DNA of 64,000 nt from the NCBI GenBank assembly GCA_035235625.1, contig CP141141.1:25231968-25295967 (forward strand). The letters run 5' to 3'. Positions 1 through 10,080 of this stretch are shown here, one piece after another (position 1 is the first letter of the stretch; every line of letters starts with the position of its first letter). Position numbers and translations under genes: made by a program. Origin of the DNA: Saururus chinensis (lineage: Eukaryota > Streptophyta > Magnoliopsida > Piperales > Saururaceae). The notes beneath the pieces are model-generated. The model had not been told where the DNA came from. It was given only the letters and a program-made list of their open reading frames with translations, and ran no database searches.

Positions 1-289
1 AACAATAAGAAAGTATCATTCACATAATGAAGCGAAACAATATGATTGATAAAAATTAGAAGGAAAAAATTCCCCAGATCAAGGAACACCCACGATCAGC
101 ATTATCACAACTAACAACTAGCAATAATTGACAAAAATTAAGAGAGAAAAAAATTGCCCAGATCAAGGAACACACTGAAGCATGCCAACTAGAAAATAGA
201 TGTCAATTCAATAAAAAACCAGTAGTAGGAAGACGAAAAAGAAACAAATATCAAAAGCAATAGGAAAAAAAATATAAAAAGGAACTCAC
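1..289 (-). other. Intron 1 (partial) of the NAC gene
   Basis: AT-rich sequence just downstream (minus strand) of the NAC exon, starting with a GTGAGT donor at 289. It carries a direct repeat: a segment with the core CCAGATCAAGGAACAC occurs near 74-91 and again near 158-175, about 85 bp apart. No coding segment is visible. The remaining NAC exons must lie to the left, outside the window. Confidence 0.75.
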
Positions 290-464
290 GTGGCAAGTCC
301 CACGGCTCGCAGCGGCAAACATCTACTTCAGGGATGACTTCAATCCCTTCCTTCTTGCCGTTGATCTTCTTCCGTAGATAGTGGTTTATCAGCTCCTCGT
401 CCATGGGCCGGAACCTGAATCCCAGCGGAAGAGTCCCTATGGGCAGCACTGCCATCACCATCAC
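290..464 (-). CDS. NAC-domain transcription factor, first exon (gene runs off the left edge)
   Basis: NAC proteins are plant-specific DNA-binding transcription factors that act in the nucleus, sometimes after release from a membrane anchor. The exon translates to an N-terminus with LPLGFRFRPMDEELINHYL followed by KINGK, EVDVC and EPWDLP, which are the A and B subdomains of the NAC fold. The frame opens with several Met codons (464, 461, 455). The one giving MAVLPIG (455) resembles the usual start of membrane-tethered (NTL-type) NAC proteins, but the choice is not settled. The exon ends at a good donor (CAC|GTGAGT) right after the WDLP motif, a standard NAC intron position. Only about 60 codons are present, so subdomains C-E and any C-terminal membrane helix cannot be checked. 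The usual Thr of RPTDEEL is Met here. The exon itself has no lesion. Confidence 0.88.
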
Positions 465-695
465 TCCGATCCAACCTCAAACTCCAAAGCATCCAACCAA
501 CAAACCACCCCCCAAGCCACACCAGAAGAAGTCCCTCCTCAGGCTCTTCTCCTCCCAATTTTGCAGTGTGATGTAGAAATGAAACAGAAAGGTGGAGTCT
601 TTTGAAGCAGAGGAGCTGGGCCTGGCTGGGGTCACCACTCACAGCTGACAGTCGAAACAGCGTGACCGCGTACGGTACTTAAGAAAGTAAAAATT
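465..695 (-). promoter_or_regulatory. 5' leader and proximal promoter of the NAC gene
   Basis: The 231 bp upstream of the first NAC Met. It is the only non-repetitive sequence before the retrotransposon at 696, so the element sits within the likely promoter or leader. I could not pick a TATA box or transcription start with confidence. Bases 691-695 (AAATT) are the left copy of the target-site duplication. Confidence 0.5.
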
Positions 696-1064
696 TGTTG
701 TGCATGTTCTAAGGCTACTACTAGGGGCCACGTGCTAGGGTAATTAGTGTTTTAATTATTATTATGAAATAAGGGTATTTAGGTAATTTAGTTAATTAGG
801 TAATTAGTTATTTATTTTAATTATGCTAATGGGCCTTAGGTGCTTGTTAGTGAGCCTATTAGGATTATCTATTTAAGTGTAAGGGCTATGCCCTGATTTG
901 ATTATGAATGAAGTGAATTATTGTCTTGTCTTCCCTCTTTCTTCTGTACTTCTCCCCTTTCTGTCCGGCGGCCATGCTGTCCATTTTCCCCTTTCCCGGC
1001 CTTCCTGCGCCGCTCCTGCCCCCTATGCCGGCTGCCACGCCATTGTGGACAACCGTCCACAACT
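696..1064 (+). repeat. 5' LTR of the short retrotransposon
   Basis: 369 bp, pairing with 2931-3263. It contains two insertions absent from the partner (about 17 bp near 781-800 and about 20 bp near 930-950), which explain the length difference. A CTATTTAAG box near 869 is a plausible TATA element. Confidence 0.88.
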
Positions 1065-1514
1065 TTAGTATCGGAGCTGACAATTACTAGAATCATTGCC
1101 TTGCAGAGGTGAGCGCAAAGCTTGAGGATTTGCGGCGACTTGTAATGGCCATGGCGGCATCCAAGCCAGCCAAGGTGCCGCACCAGGCCACCCCACCTCA
1201 TCCACCGATAGTGGATCCTCCATCATGGTTGCCTGATGTTCAGCCAGCCAAGGAGTCGCCCCACCTCTTCCACTGCCATCTGATCCACCTCCTCCAACCC
1301 CGGTTCAGGAAGGAGTCCCTGATTCATTCCCCTGCATCCATGGTTGTTCTGGTGATAGCGAGGGACGACAGATTGCAAAAGCGGCCCGTCCCCCACAGCC
1401 TTGGATGGGTACTGCTGCAAGGGGTGTGGAGGGACTGATGGGGAGGAAGAATCTCCTATCAACAACCTTGGCATCTTTCCTTCGCAACCACCAACCTCTG
1501 TCTCCCGACAGAAC

Positions 1515-1850
1515 ACGCGCCGTCAGAAGCTTGGAGGCCCTCTTCCTCGCCACCTCTGGAGGGCCTGGCCCAGTGCTCATCAACATCCCGAAGGACACAC
1601 AACAGTAGCTTGTCGTGCCCAACTGGGACCCGCCCATGAAGCTCCATTGCTACCGCCTTTCCAAGCCCCAGAATCATCCCGGCTAGAGCTTTCCAAGGCA
1701 AATCTGCTCCTCACCTTTGGGGTCCAAGACGACGACCGGAGGGTGGGCAAGCTCGAGGCTTTTGCTAGCTGGGCAAACATTGTCCACAACATTGAAATTG
1801 ACTTTGCTGAGACTAGGAAGAACAAACACCCCCTCGCACAGTATGTCGGC
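1515..1850 (+). pseudogene. Acetolactate synthase (AHAS) gene fragment captured by the LTR element
   Basis: Acetolactate synthase is the plastid enzyme that starts branched-chain amino-acid synthesis. Two blocks match its central part. Block 1 (about 1515-1685) reads [20 protein letters not shown], then DTQQ, a TAG stop at 1606 where Gln is expected, then [12 protein letters not shown] and a segment like RLPKP. Block 2 (about 1699-1835), in another frame, reads [23 protein letters not shown], then a segment like IDSAEIGKNKQPH. In intact AHAS these blocks are separated by about 60-70 residues, which are missing here, and the joint falls at about 1687-1698. It is therefore a rearranged, frameshifted, stop-containing fragment that cannot encode the enzyme. 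It lies inside an element with matching TSDs, so it was carried in by the element. The family assignment rests on motif recognition, not on an alignment. Confidence 0.82.
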
Positions 1851-1958
1851 CGAACGTTGGCGATAAGCTTCCATCTCCACCGGAATTATTTCCTCACAGA
1901 AGTTTCTAGGTGACCAAATTTTTGTCAGGATTTCTGCCATGGTCCAACGCTCGCTGTC

Positions 1959-2074
1959 GTGATCATGGGCCCCTATTCAGCGAGGATTGCATTCCGGATT
2001 GGCACCACTGCCATGATCACGGGCCCCTGTTCAGCGAGGATTGCATTCTAGATTGGCACCACTGCCATTACCTA
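1959..2074 (+). repeat. Tandem duplication inside the short retrotransposon
   Basis: Two direct copies of a segment of roughly 57 bp containing GATCAYGGGCCCCT and CAGCGAGGATTGCATTC, in tandem. The surrounding interior (1851-2930) has short open frames but no product I recognise. Confidence 0.7.
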
Positions 2075-2930
2075 GGATCATCGGGATTTCCTTCTTGGTT
2101 TGGTTAACTCATGCGCCGGTAATTTTCTATCCTTTGCATATGCCAAGATTGTTGCTGCTGCCAGAGTCGGTCGACCCTTTCCACACCCATCTGCGACTAG
2201 TCAGGGATTTTCCTTCCTACGGGTGGGAGATTGGACAAGATCCTCATCCGAAAAGATTACATTCGTAATCTTCCTATCAATGCCACAGAAATTTCCCCAT
2301 ATTCCTTTCCTAGCCATTCTGGGTTTATCCCTTCATTCCGGAGCAACTGATTCGGTTAATGTGAATTGTGGGACCCCTTGCCATATCGATGCTATGAGCA
2401 GTCCAAACTGCAACACGAAGGTGACTTTGGTGTTTAAGAGCGCCATGTAGGTTAAGTTTACAGCTACATGGTCAGTACTTATTAATAATGTGGTGGAATG
2501 TGACGCTGCTAATTGGTCATGAGAATGTGATGGTGCTAATTGGTCATGGATTCTACGGCCGTTTGTTCAACTTTGCAATACAAGATTATGCTTCCCTGGC
2601 CTAAAACAAATTGTGGTGCACATGATGATGTGGGCTTGCTGCACATTGCTTGCAACCTTGGGTTCGCTCATGTCTGTGAATGGGCCTTGCACATCTGCCC
2701 ATGTTTCAACGTCAATATATTCTATCCCTGTGAGTTTATTTGACCACCCGTCGACTTATTATGTCTCCCACCTTCGACTATATGCTATGCTGCCTCGACA
2801 TAAAGCCGCATGCACTCAGCCACAGTCACAGTTCCGAATTAGCTCTTCACAACGGAGCTATGGTAGGCCCAATGCTAGAGTTTTAGGTCACCTCGAGGAT
2901 GAGGTGATGCACAAGCGAAGCGTGGTGGAA

Positions 2931-3263
2931 TGTTGTGAGTGTTCTAAGGCTACTACTAGGAGCCACGTGCTAGGGTAATTAGTGCTTTAATTATTATTAT
3001 AAAATAAGGGTATTTAGGTAATTAGTTATTTATTTTAATTATGCTAATGGGCCTTAGGTGCTTGTTAGTGAGCCTATTAGGATTATCTATTTAAGTGTAA
3101 GGGTTATGCCCTGATTTGATTATAAATAAAGTGAATTATTATCTTGTCTTCTCCCCTTTCTGTCCGGCGGCTATGCCATCTATTTTCCCCTTTCCCGGCT
3201 TTCCTGCATAGCTCCCGTCCCCTATGCCGGCTGCCGCGCTGTTGTGGACAACCATCCACAACA
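2931..3263 (+). repeat. 3' LTR of the short retrotransposon
   Basis: 333 bp partner of 696-1064. It ends CCACAACA and is followed directly by the AAATT duplication (3264-3268). Confidence 0.88.
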
Positions 3264-3404
3264 AAATTAATCACAAATCTTGATAAATCCAACGATTCAT
3301 GGCAAATCTGATACATTGAAGAATTTTTGCAGCCAAACCTAATTTACAAGATTTTCCCTTAATCTTAGACAAAACTTGTTCATGAATCTTCATCCAAATA
3401 GCCC

Positions 3405-6400
3405 CTAAGTGTTGAGCCACACTATCATTGATAAAATTTTGTGTGCTCTCGTTAAACAATAAGAAATGTCATGTGCTGCCTCTTAAGCTATCTTGGTACC
3501 TTCATCGTCGGGGGGTGAATGTACCTGAGAAAGTATGGATAAATATCAATGACATTACCCCTATGTGGGATCAATACCCTTCAATGTCTCCACGATGAAA
3601 AATTATCTAGTGGAATGTTGTACAGAACATGTGGTAGATATGTATTTTTAATGAATGACATGTTTGATGAATTTGTATGTATTTAAAATTAAATAAGATG
3701 CTGAAGGGATATATGCACAACCACGTGGTAGAACGGATCCACTGAATACTTTCTCCTCCATGACAAGCTCATCATCGTCAATCTCCTCAAGAACCATAAC
3801 CCCCAATCCTGGTAGCGATGGTGGGGAACATATTGCTCATTGCATTTAAAGCATAGGCCTTTGGCTTCCTCTCCACTATCTAAGGAGAGATCAACTGTCC
3901 AATAGGTGGCGGGTCGATAGCAGTGTTTTAAAAACCGGACCGGACCGGCCGGTTCGACCGGGTTCAACTGGACCCGGTGTAAAAAGCGGGCCGGTTTAAA
4001 TGAATTTCCGGGTTAGTTTAACCCGGCCGGGTCAGCGTGACTCGGCCGGTTAAACCGGTAACCCGGTCTTCCGGTCCGGTCCGGTTTTTTGAATAAAAAA
4101 AAACAAAATCGCGAGGCAGAGGCTAGATCGGGATTTTCGATTTGGAGTCTGGACGAGGAGCTCGAAGGCGGGCGGGATTTTCGATTCGGAGATGGAGGAC
4201 GACTTCGTCCTTCACACTGACGGGCTTGACGGCTTCTTCTTCGCTGCTGTTTTTGATGAATGATGGCCATGCCGGTTATTCTTCACATGCTGTTTATAGC
4301 CTTAAACCCTCATCTGAGGTCGCCGGCGGCCGGCCGACGGAGCTTCCTCAGCGCTCCTCGCAGAAGAGTGAGCAGCTAGCGATCGATCCTGCTGGAAGTT
4401 GATGGTACAGTTCTTGATTTCCCAGTACTTGGGTTTTTTCTCGATTCAGCGAGACTTTTATGTCTGTTGCAATCTATTGGATGTTCTTCCCTTCTGGTTT
4501 CTTTGAGGATTCAAGGGGCTGGCTCCTTCTGGTCTCTTTGAGGATTAAAGGGGCTAGCTACAGGCGGTATTCATCTTCGGCTAAGGAGTAAAAACCTCAA
4601 TATAATCAAGCCGTGGCTATCGCTCTGAGAACCGGAGTTCTTTTATGTATGTCATTCTTTATGTCTACCTTATGTGTGCAGGTGGAAGGGGACTCAACAT
4701 TCTTCTAAAATATTAAAAAGTCAGCTTTTTTCTTCTTGGCTCTTTCAGTCTTTATGTTCTAGATTTGACTGTATTTGGGCCTTTTTTCTTCCTGGCTCTT
4801 TCAATCCTTACGTTTTTTGTTTGACAATATCATTTGGGCTTGTGAATGGAAAATTTTCAAATACAATATTTTCTACTATTGTTTTTTATAAATTTTTTAT
4901 GCACTTCTTTAATAGATATAATCTAATCTTTTATTATTGATGTTTGTTGTGTTTCCTGTTACAGTTATACTACGTAAATAAAATTAAAATGAGTGGTGTT
5001 GGAAATTAACAAGGGGGTCGCAACAATTAAAGACAAAATTAGATTGAAACTCGTGAATATTTGTTTATATTTCTGATTATGTTAAAACTATGACGTTAGA
5101 ACTATGAAGCATTCATGTTTCTTAATTATGTTAGTTTGAACTTTGAATGAATAATAATTTAATTAGTTAAATAGGTTAAGTGAGATTTTGTACCAGATTT
5201 GAACAGGTTTAGCTATTTTTTTTAGTATTACGCGGAAACTCTTTGTAAATTATCTTTAGTTGATGACGTCATCTCCCGGGTTAACCCGGGTCAACCCACG
5301 ATTCAACCGGGTCGACCCCGCCCAGCCATTAATCCGGGTCAGGGTCCGGGCCGGGTTTTAAAATATTGGTCGATAGTGGAGGCGAAGAGGGTGGTGGTGT
5401 GCTGCAGCGTAGCAAGCCCAGAGGGGGTTGCAACGGGGCTCGTTCTATTCTCTGTCAGAGCAGCTTCTCTTCCTTAGATCCGTTATGCCTTATCACTTCC
5501 TGCATGGTGCTATAGTGGAAGTGACGGTTGTCGCTGGCAATCTCGGGCTTCAATCTGCGCTCGAATGCTCCCGCTAGTGCGATTGGGGAAGGCAATTAGC
5601 AATCCTAATAAACTCAATGTAGTATGCCCGCACCATAGTAGTCTGTTGAATGGTGGTGATCAGCTCCTTGAAATCAGTAAATTCGTTTCGCCCATGTAGA
5701 GCTCATTTGTGAAGGCGGCCCAAGAGGGAAAATGGACCTCCTTCTCAAAGTGCTGAACTCAGACAGAACCATCCCCATCTAGGTGAAAAGCTGCTATCCA
5801 GATACGCTCAATCTCATTCATGGTGCCTTCGTAAGCTTAGAACTTTTTTGCCTTGTGGATCCACTCGACCAGTTTATCCTCCCCATTATAGAATGGGAAT
5901 TACATACAAGCTAGTTGAGGCTCTCTATTCCTCGAGTGCAACCGGCCTGCCACCCATCTTTGGTTGTGGCTGGCCCTGGGGCGGTCATCCAGGAAGTCCA
6001 CAAGCTGTTCTAGTGCAAAATTGGGCTCCAACGCCGCTCAGGCATTTCCACAAACATCTTGGGTGCGTGCGGCTTCAAGGATGCCTGAGGGCCAACCCAA
6101 GGGGGGTAAGTGCATCCCAAATCTAATTGGAGCCACTGGTTGACGTAGGTGAACTGGTGATAGAGTCCCACCCATATGGCCGCCGACCTATTGTTCTGGC
6201 CTTTGGGCAGAGCTTGAAGTGCTCATGAGGAAGATTGACGTACTTTTCGATGAGAGGCAATTATGAAAGGAAGAAATTTACTATGCAATGATCGGTGTCA
6301 ATTGAATCCTTATTTGCTTCACCAATTCAGACATGGTGGCTGTGTCCAATGGAGGTGAGTTCGAAGTTTACTATTAAGTGAGGGTGATTGGCAACTTTGT

Positions 6401-6590
6401 GCTGCCAGCCCTCTGTTCTGCCTAGGCGATTGGCAGATGTGCGCTACCTGTCGTATGTTGATTCTTGGCTAGAAAAACTGACTAGTGTTTTTTATACCAA
6501 TGTTGTATCAAGGGGCACAAGGTACCTTCGTGTGGAGAGAAGGGGATGGAGAGGAGGGAAGAGGATCAAAATATCACTGTCTAGAAAATC
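3405..6590 (-). mobile_element. Gypsy (Ty3-like) retrotransposon remnant: partial LTR, PBS, gag, start of protease
   Basis: A minus-strand gypsy fragment read from right to left. A partial LTR begins at 6501 (it resembles the short LTRs of the 15541-24640 element and fades out near 6590). A PBS-like TTGGTATAAA follows at 6491-6500. A long gag-like region comes next (about 5400-6480 and 3690-3920), where VEWIHKA, FHLDGDGS and FEKEVHFPSWAAFTNEL can be read across many stops. A zinc-knuckle segment (GLCFKCNEQYVPHHR, near 3830) and a protease start (STQNFINDSVAQHLG, about 3405-3450) complete it. The homology stops near 3405. A hAT-type element (3921-5368) splits gag. The copy at 35060-36552 is closely related. 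Confidence 0.8.
3921..5368. mobile_element. Non-autonomous hAT-type DNA transposon inserted in gypsy gag
   Basis: The 1,448-bp element has matching ends: the left end reads CAGTGTTTTAAAAACCGG and the right end, reverse-complemented, reads CAATATTTTAAAACCCGG. A perfect 8-bp duplication GTCGATAG flanks it (3913-3920, 5369-5376). Eight-bp duplications and CA..G-type ends are typical of hAT elements. Both ends continue into GC-rich runs of CCGG/CCGGGT repeats. There is no transposase. A small GC-rich segment near 4100-4400 includes a frame opening MEDDFVLHTDGLDGFFF that looks unlike the rest and may be acquired host sequence. Confidence 0.85.
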
Positions 6591-8055
6591 ATTAAGAGGT
6601 CACTCTGTATTTCATATTAAAATTTGTCGATTTTAAAATATATCATGAGTCATTTGGGATTTGGAGAGCGCACTTTAGAATGAGGTGTTAGTAGTTAGAG
6701 ATTTTATATATGCATTTCAGATTACCCCGTTAGTCAATGCAAAAGTAATTTCCAAATTCGTATATTCAAAACCTTAGCTTACAACGTGGAGTAGCCTTCA
6801 CTCGTGCATTTTCAATTCCAATCCCAACTCATTCGGTTTGAAAATGCACATATCGGGCCAGGGGTCTCTCCTCCGTTGTATTCTCCTCTGCAACCCATTA
6901 TGCTCCTCCGCTCTGTCCTCTCCTTTCCCACCTCCTGGATCCTCTGCACTTCACCGGATTAAGTTTGGTTTCGATCTTAATTGTGATGTAGATTCGTGAG
7001 GTTTTAAAATGCATGCATCATCAGGCTAAACGAGCCAGGCTTCTTCTTCTTCGGATCTTCAATCGCAGGAATCATCCTCCTCTCCGGTGCTCCTGAGTAC
7101 ATTGCCTCCCTCCTCCGTCTAAGCTACTCCCGGCCACCTTCTTTCCCAATCCAATCCATGACTGCTCCACTCCCTCGGCATTTAGGGCAGTAGATTTTAT
7201 CCCTCCCAAACCATCTTAAGCTCACTACGGGTGATTTTTATTGTGTTTTAGTTGCGGATTTTACTGAAGATTTTATGTTTTGAAAGTGTAATGCCGCTTT
7301 TCTTGGTTCATTTTTTTTTTGTTTACAGAGAAATTAGCCAAGGAGCAAGCTTCCATGTAGGTTGATCTCGAAGTGCCGGTAAAATTTAGGTTCTTTGATG
7401 TCCTTATTGTGTTTTCCACTTTTCTGCTTTGCATTCAGTGTCTGCCAAATGTTTTCTCCCTTGTTGAATCAGTTTTTTTTTTGCGAATATTGAGAACTAG
7501 ATTATGGATAAAATTTAGCCTGCAGGTCTCTTTTGTTTGTCATCTTGAATTCGTATGCGTTCTTGGGTTAATCTGTCAAAATTCGTTACTATAAAATGCA
7601 TGCATGTTTTTCTCTTTATCATATTGAATTGTTTGTTTATTTTTGGTTTGCTCTTGTCTTGTTTATTTCTTGGCATTGGTCAAGGATTGTAGGGATTCTT
7701 TTGTAACTTATGCCTTCGAAGCGATTACAAGTGATTTTTTGCTTATGCTTGGCTTTGTGGAAATTAGCTATTAAATCTCCTAATTCGTTTAGAGTTCTAG
7801 TTCTTATCTTTTTATCCATGATAATGCCTATTTTCTGCCGTAATTCTTTTGAAATATGTTTTGCGTACGAATACTAGTGTTCCCTGTGCAACTTTATCAG
7901 CCCCATTTTCTTCTTCCCTTCCCCTTCATCTTCCTTTGTTTTGAATTGAACAATGGGAAAGGCTCTTGTTCGTGGTGGTAAGGGTATAGTTGTTGAGGCA
8001 TAATTTAGTATTCTTAAGGACCTCAGAAGCCCTTCGAGTACATACAAAGCTGAGA
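6591..8055. other. No recognisable gene
   Basis: Unassigned sequence. Pyrimidine-rich stretches near 6870-7140 look like a plant 5' leader or part of a relic gene, but no protein family could be read on either strand. The short open frames here look like chance. Confidence 0.5.
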
Positions 8056-8400
8056 ATGGCTGCAATTAGCATTGTCTATCTTGGTTCTTATGCCAACCCA
8101 CCAAATGGCGCAAAGCCAGAGACTGTCAATCAATCAGCTGCTTTTCATCCAAGTATTTGGGGAGATTACTTTCTTAAGGTCTCCCATGATGAATAGGTAA
8201 GAAGACCGTGAAGACTGTTATATCTCCTCTATCATTTAGTTAATTTTTTTGCTTTTGTTATGTGCTTCAATGATGCAGAAGTTTGATGCATGGAGCAGAA
8301 GGTCTAGTGAGAGAGAAAGTACTTATAATGCTCCGCAGCATAGACGGGCTAGAGAAACTTGATTTGATTGCTACCCTTTACTTAGCTAACTATGTGTTAT
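8056..8400 (+). pseudogene. Terpene synthase relic (N-terminal exon 1 and start of exon 2)
   Basis: Terpene synthases cyclise prenyl diphosphates. Exon 1 (ATG at 8056) ends with a segment like SAAFHPSIWGDYFL, matching the family's conserved SANFHPSIWGD N-terminal motif. It is followed by a GTAAG donor near 8200 and an intron ending in TGCAG at 8278. The following sequence, in one frame, reads LVREKVLIML and then GLEKLDLIATLYLANY, which is the expected start of exon 2 (compare KEEVR.ML and KL.LID..QRLG). A TAG stop lies at the exon 1 junction, the exon 2 frame is shifted relative to the splice, and a stop closes it near 8400. The alpha-helical catalytic domain with DDxxD is absent. This is a broken 5' fragment and not a working gene. 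Confidence 0.75.
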
Positions 8401-8886
8401 AGATTAGCCTTTTTATGTTTATCTATGTACTATTGTTTAAACTTATTTTTATTATCTTATTGTGGACTGATAATTTATTTTTACTTATCTAACTAAGATT
8501 TGGGGATTAATATTTTATATCTTGCGTTTAGATGAATGCTAGACTCCGCTGTGAATTCTATCATGTATTATGTCATGCATTCTAAAAATCTAGGATTTTG
8601 GTCTATGTTCTAAAATCAGGCATTTGAAATGTAGGATTTTGGTTTGTATTTTGAAATTAAGAATCTAAAATGCAACAGCCTAAAATACAGAACATTGTAA
8701 GTCTAGAAAAGGGCGAGGAGGCCATACATAGGGGTGTTGACTCCATAAGGACCCACCCACCATTATTACACCAAATCTTAATAGCTATATCAGATAATAG
8801 ATATGATCTCAACGATACAAAATAAAAGAGTGCATTAGATGGCATGGTTGGGGACACCATGGTACGAGAGGTGTGGATCTCGGGAC
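8401..8886. other. No recognisable gene
   Basis: AT-rich DNA between the terpene synthase relic and the hAT-like element. Near 8560-8660 a short direct repeat of TCTAGGATTTTGGT/TGTAGGATTTTGGT is visible. Nothing else was seen. Bases 8879-8886 (CTCGGGAC) form the left half of an imperfect 8-bp duplication. Confidence 0.5.
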
Positions 8887-9209
8887 TAGTGATGCCATTG
8901 GGTCAGGTTTAGGTAGGGTTTAATGAATCTCGAACCCAATACTATTTAAGAAATGGTTAATCCGAATCCGACCCGAATAGCTATTCGGGTGGAATTTGGA
9001 AACTCAAACCCAACCCATTAGGGTTGGGTTGGGTTTTATCAAAATGCAAAATAAAATATAAAAAATTTATGTTTATAACCCTATTCGAGTTGAGTTTTTT
9101 CCAAACCTAAAACCAATACCATTTAAGAAATGGTAAACCCAAATCTAACCCGAATATCTATTTAGGTTGAATTCGAAAACCCAAAAGCGACCCATTAGCG
9201 TCAGGTCGG

Positions 9210-9600
9210 CACTACAACAAAATGTAGTATTAGCGACATAACAATAAGCATCGCGAAAAACCTATACTTGCGATGCATAAAATATCGTCGCAAAAAAATA
9301 AACTATTAGCGATGCAAATTATTATGCGTCGCTAATAGTAATGTATTAGCGACGCTTGTAAAAAGTGTCGCTAATACTACGTCGCTAATACTAATGATAT
9401 TAACGACACTTTATACAAATGTTGCTAAAATATATATTTTTTAATTAAAAAAAATAATCATAAATATTTGCGACACTTAATTCAAGCGTCGCTAATAGTC
9501 CAACTATTAGCGACGCTAGTTACTGGCATCGCTAATAATAAGACTATTAGCGACATTTGGGACAAGCGTTGCTAATAGTCCTGATATTAGTCATTAATTA
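9210..9600. repeat. Left subterminal repeat region of the CACTA element
   Basis: Repeated, alternately oriented copies of a TTAGCGACGC-like 10-mer (for example near 9307, 9350, 9506, 9547), often forming short hairpins. AT-rich DNA continues to about 10020 without genes. Confidence 0.85.
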
Positions 9601-10029
9601 AAAACAAAAAAAAAATACTAGCCACATATAGAACTCTATGTCGCTAATAGTATTTATTTTATTTTTTATTTTTAAAATAAAATAATTTATAAAAAAATCT
9701 TAAAAAATTTATAATTATTTTATGTCCCTCTCATCTCTTTCTCCTCTTTAAATAAGCATTGTAAATAGTATTTGTAATAGCAACGGTTAATTATAAGCGT
9801 CACGAATAGATTAATTAATTAATTTTATTTAATAAATATTTTTTAAAAAAATTCATAAATATAATATATATTTTATTCAATATTCATTATTTGTATATAT
9901 AATAAATAAATATTAATTTTTTAATAAAAAGTAGTGTTAATAATAGATTAAACTTTCACTATTTTGATATAATATATTTTATTTCTTAAATTTTCTTATA
10001 AATTTTAAAATATAATTTATAATAAAAGA

Positions 10030-10043
10030 GAGAAAGAAGAGAG

Positions 10044-10080
<37 letters not shown>

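Larger units (their letters stand above)
696..3263 (+). mobile_element. Short non-autonomous LTR retrotransposon carrying host gene sequence
   Basis: A complete LTR element of 2,568 bp. Its LTRs (696-1064 and 2931-3263) start with TGTTGTG, end in CCACAAC(A/T), and are flanked by a perfect 5-bp duplication AAATT (691-695 and 3264-3268). A primer-binding site resembling initiator tRNA-Met sites (TTAGTATCGGAGC) follows the 5' LTR. A purine-rich tract (AAGCGTGGTGGAA) abuts the 3' LTR. The stretch before that tract resembles the pol end and polypurine tract of the gypsy element at 37556-46420, so this is probably a derivative of that gypsy clade. The interior has no protease, RT or integrase. It holds a gag-like start (about 1105-1215), an acetolactate synthase fragment (1515-1850) and unassigned sequence. 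It could move only with enzymes from another element. Confidence 0.88.

Noticed and set aside
3264..3404. Protease sequence continuing left of the gypsy remnant
   Set aside because: The translated sequence after VAQHLG does not resemble protease and differs from the copy at 35060, so the gypsy homology is ended at about 3405.
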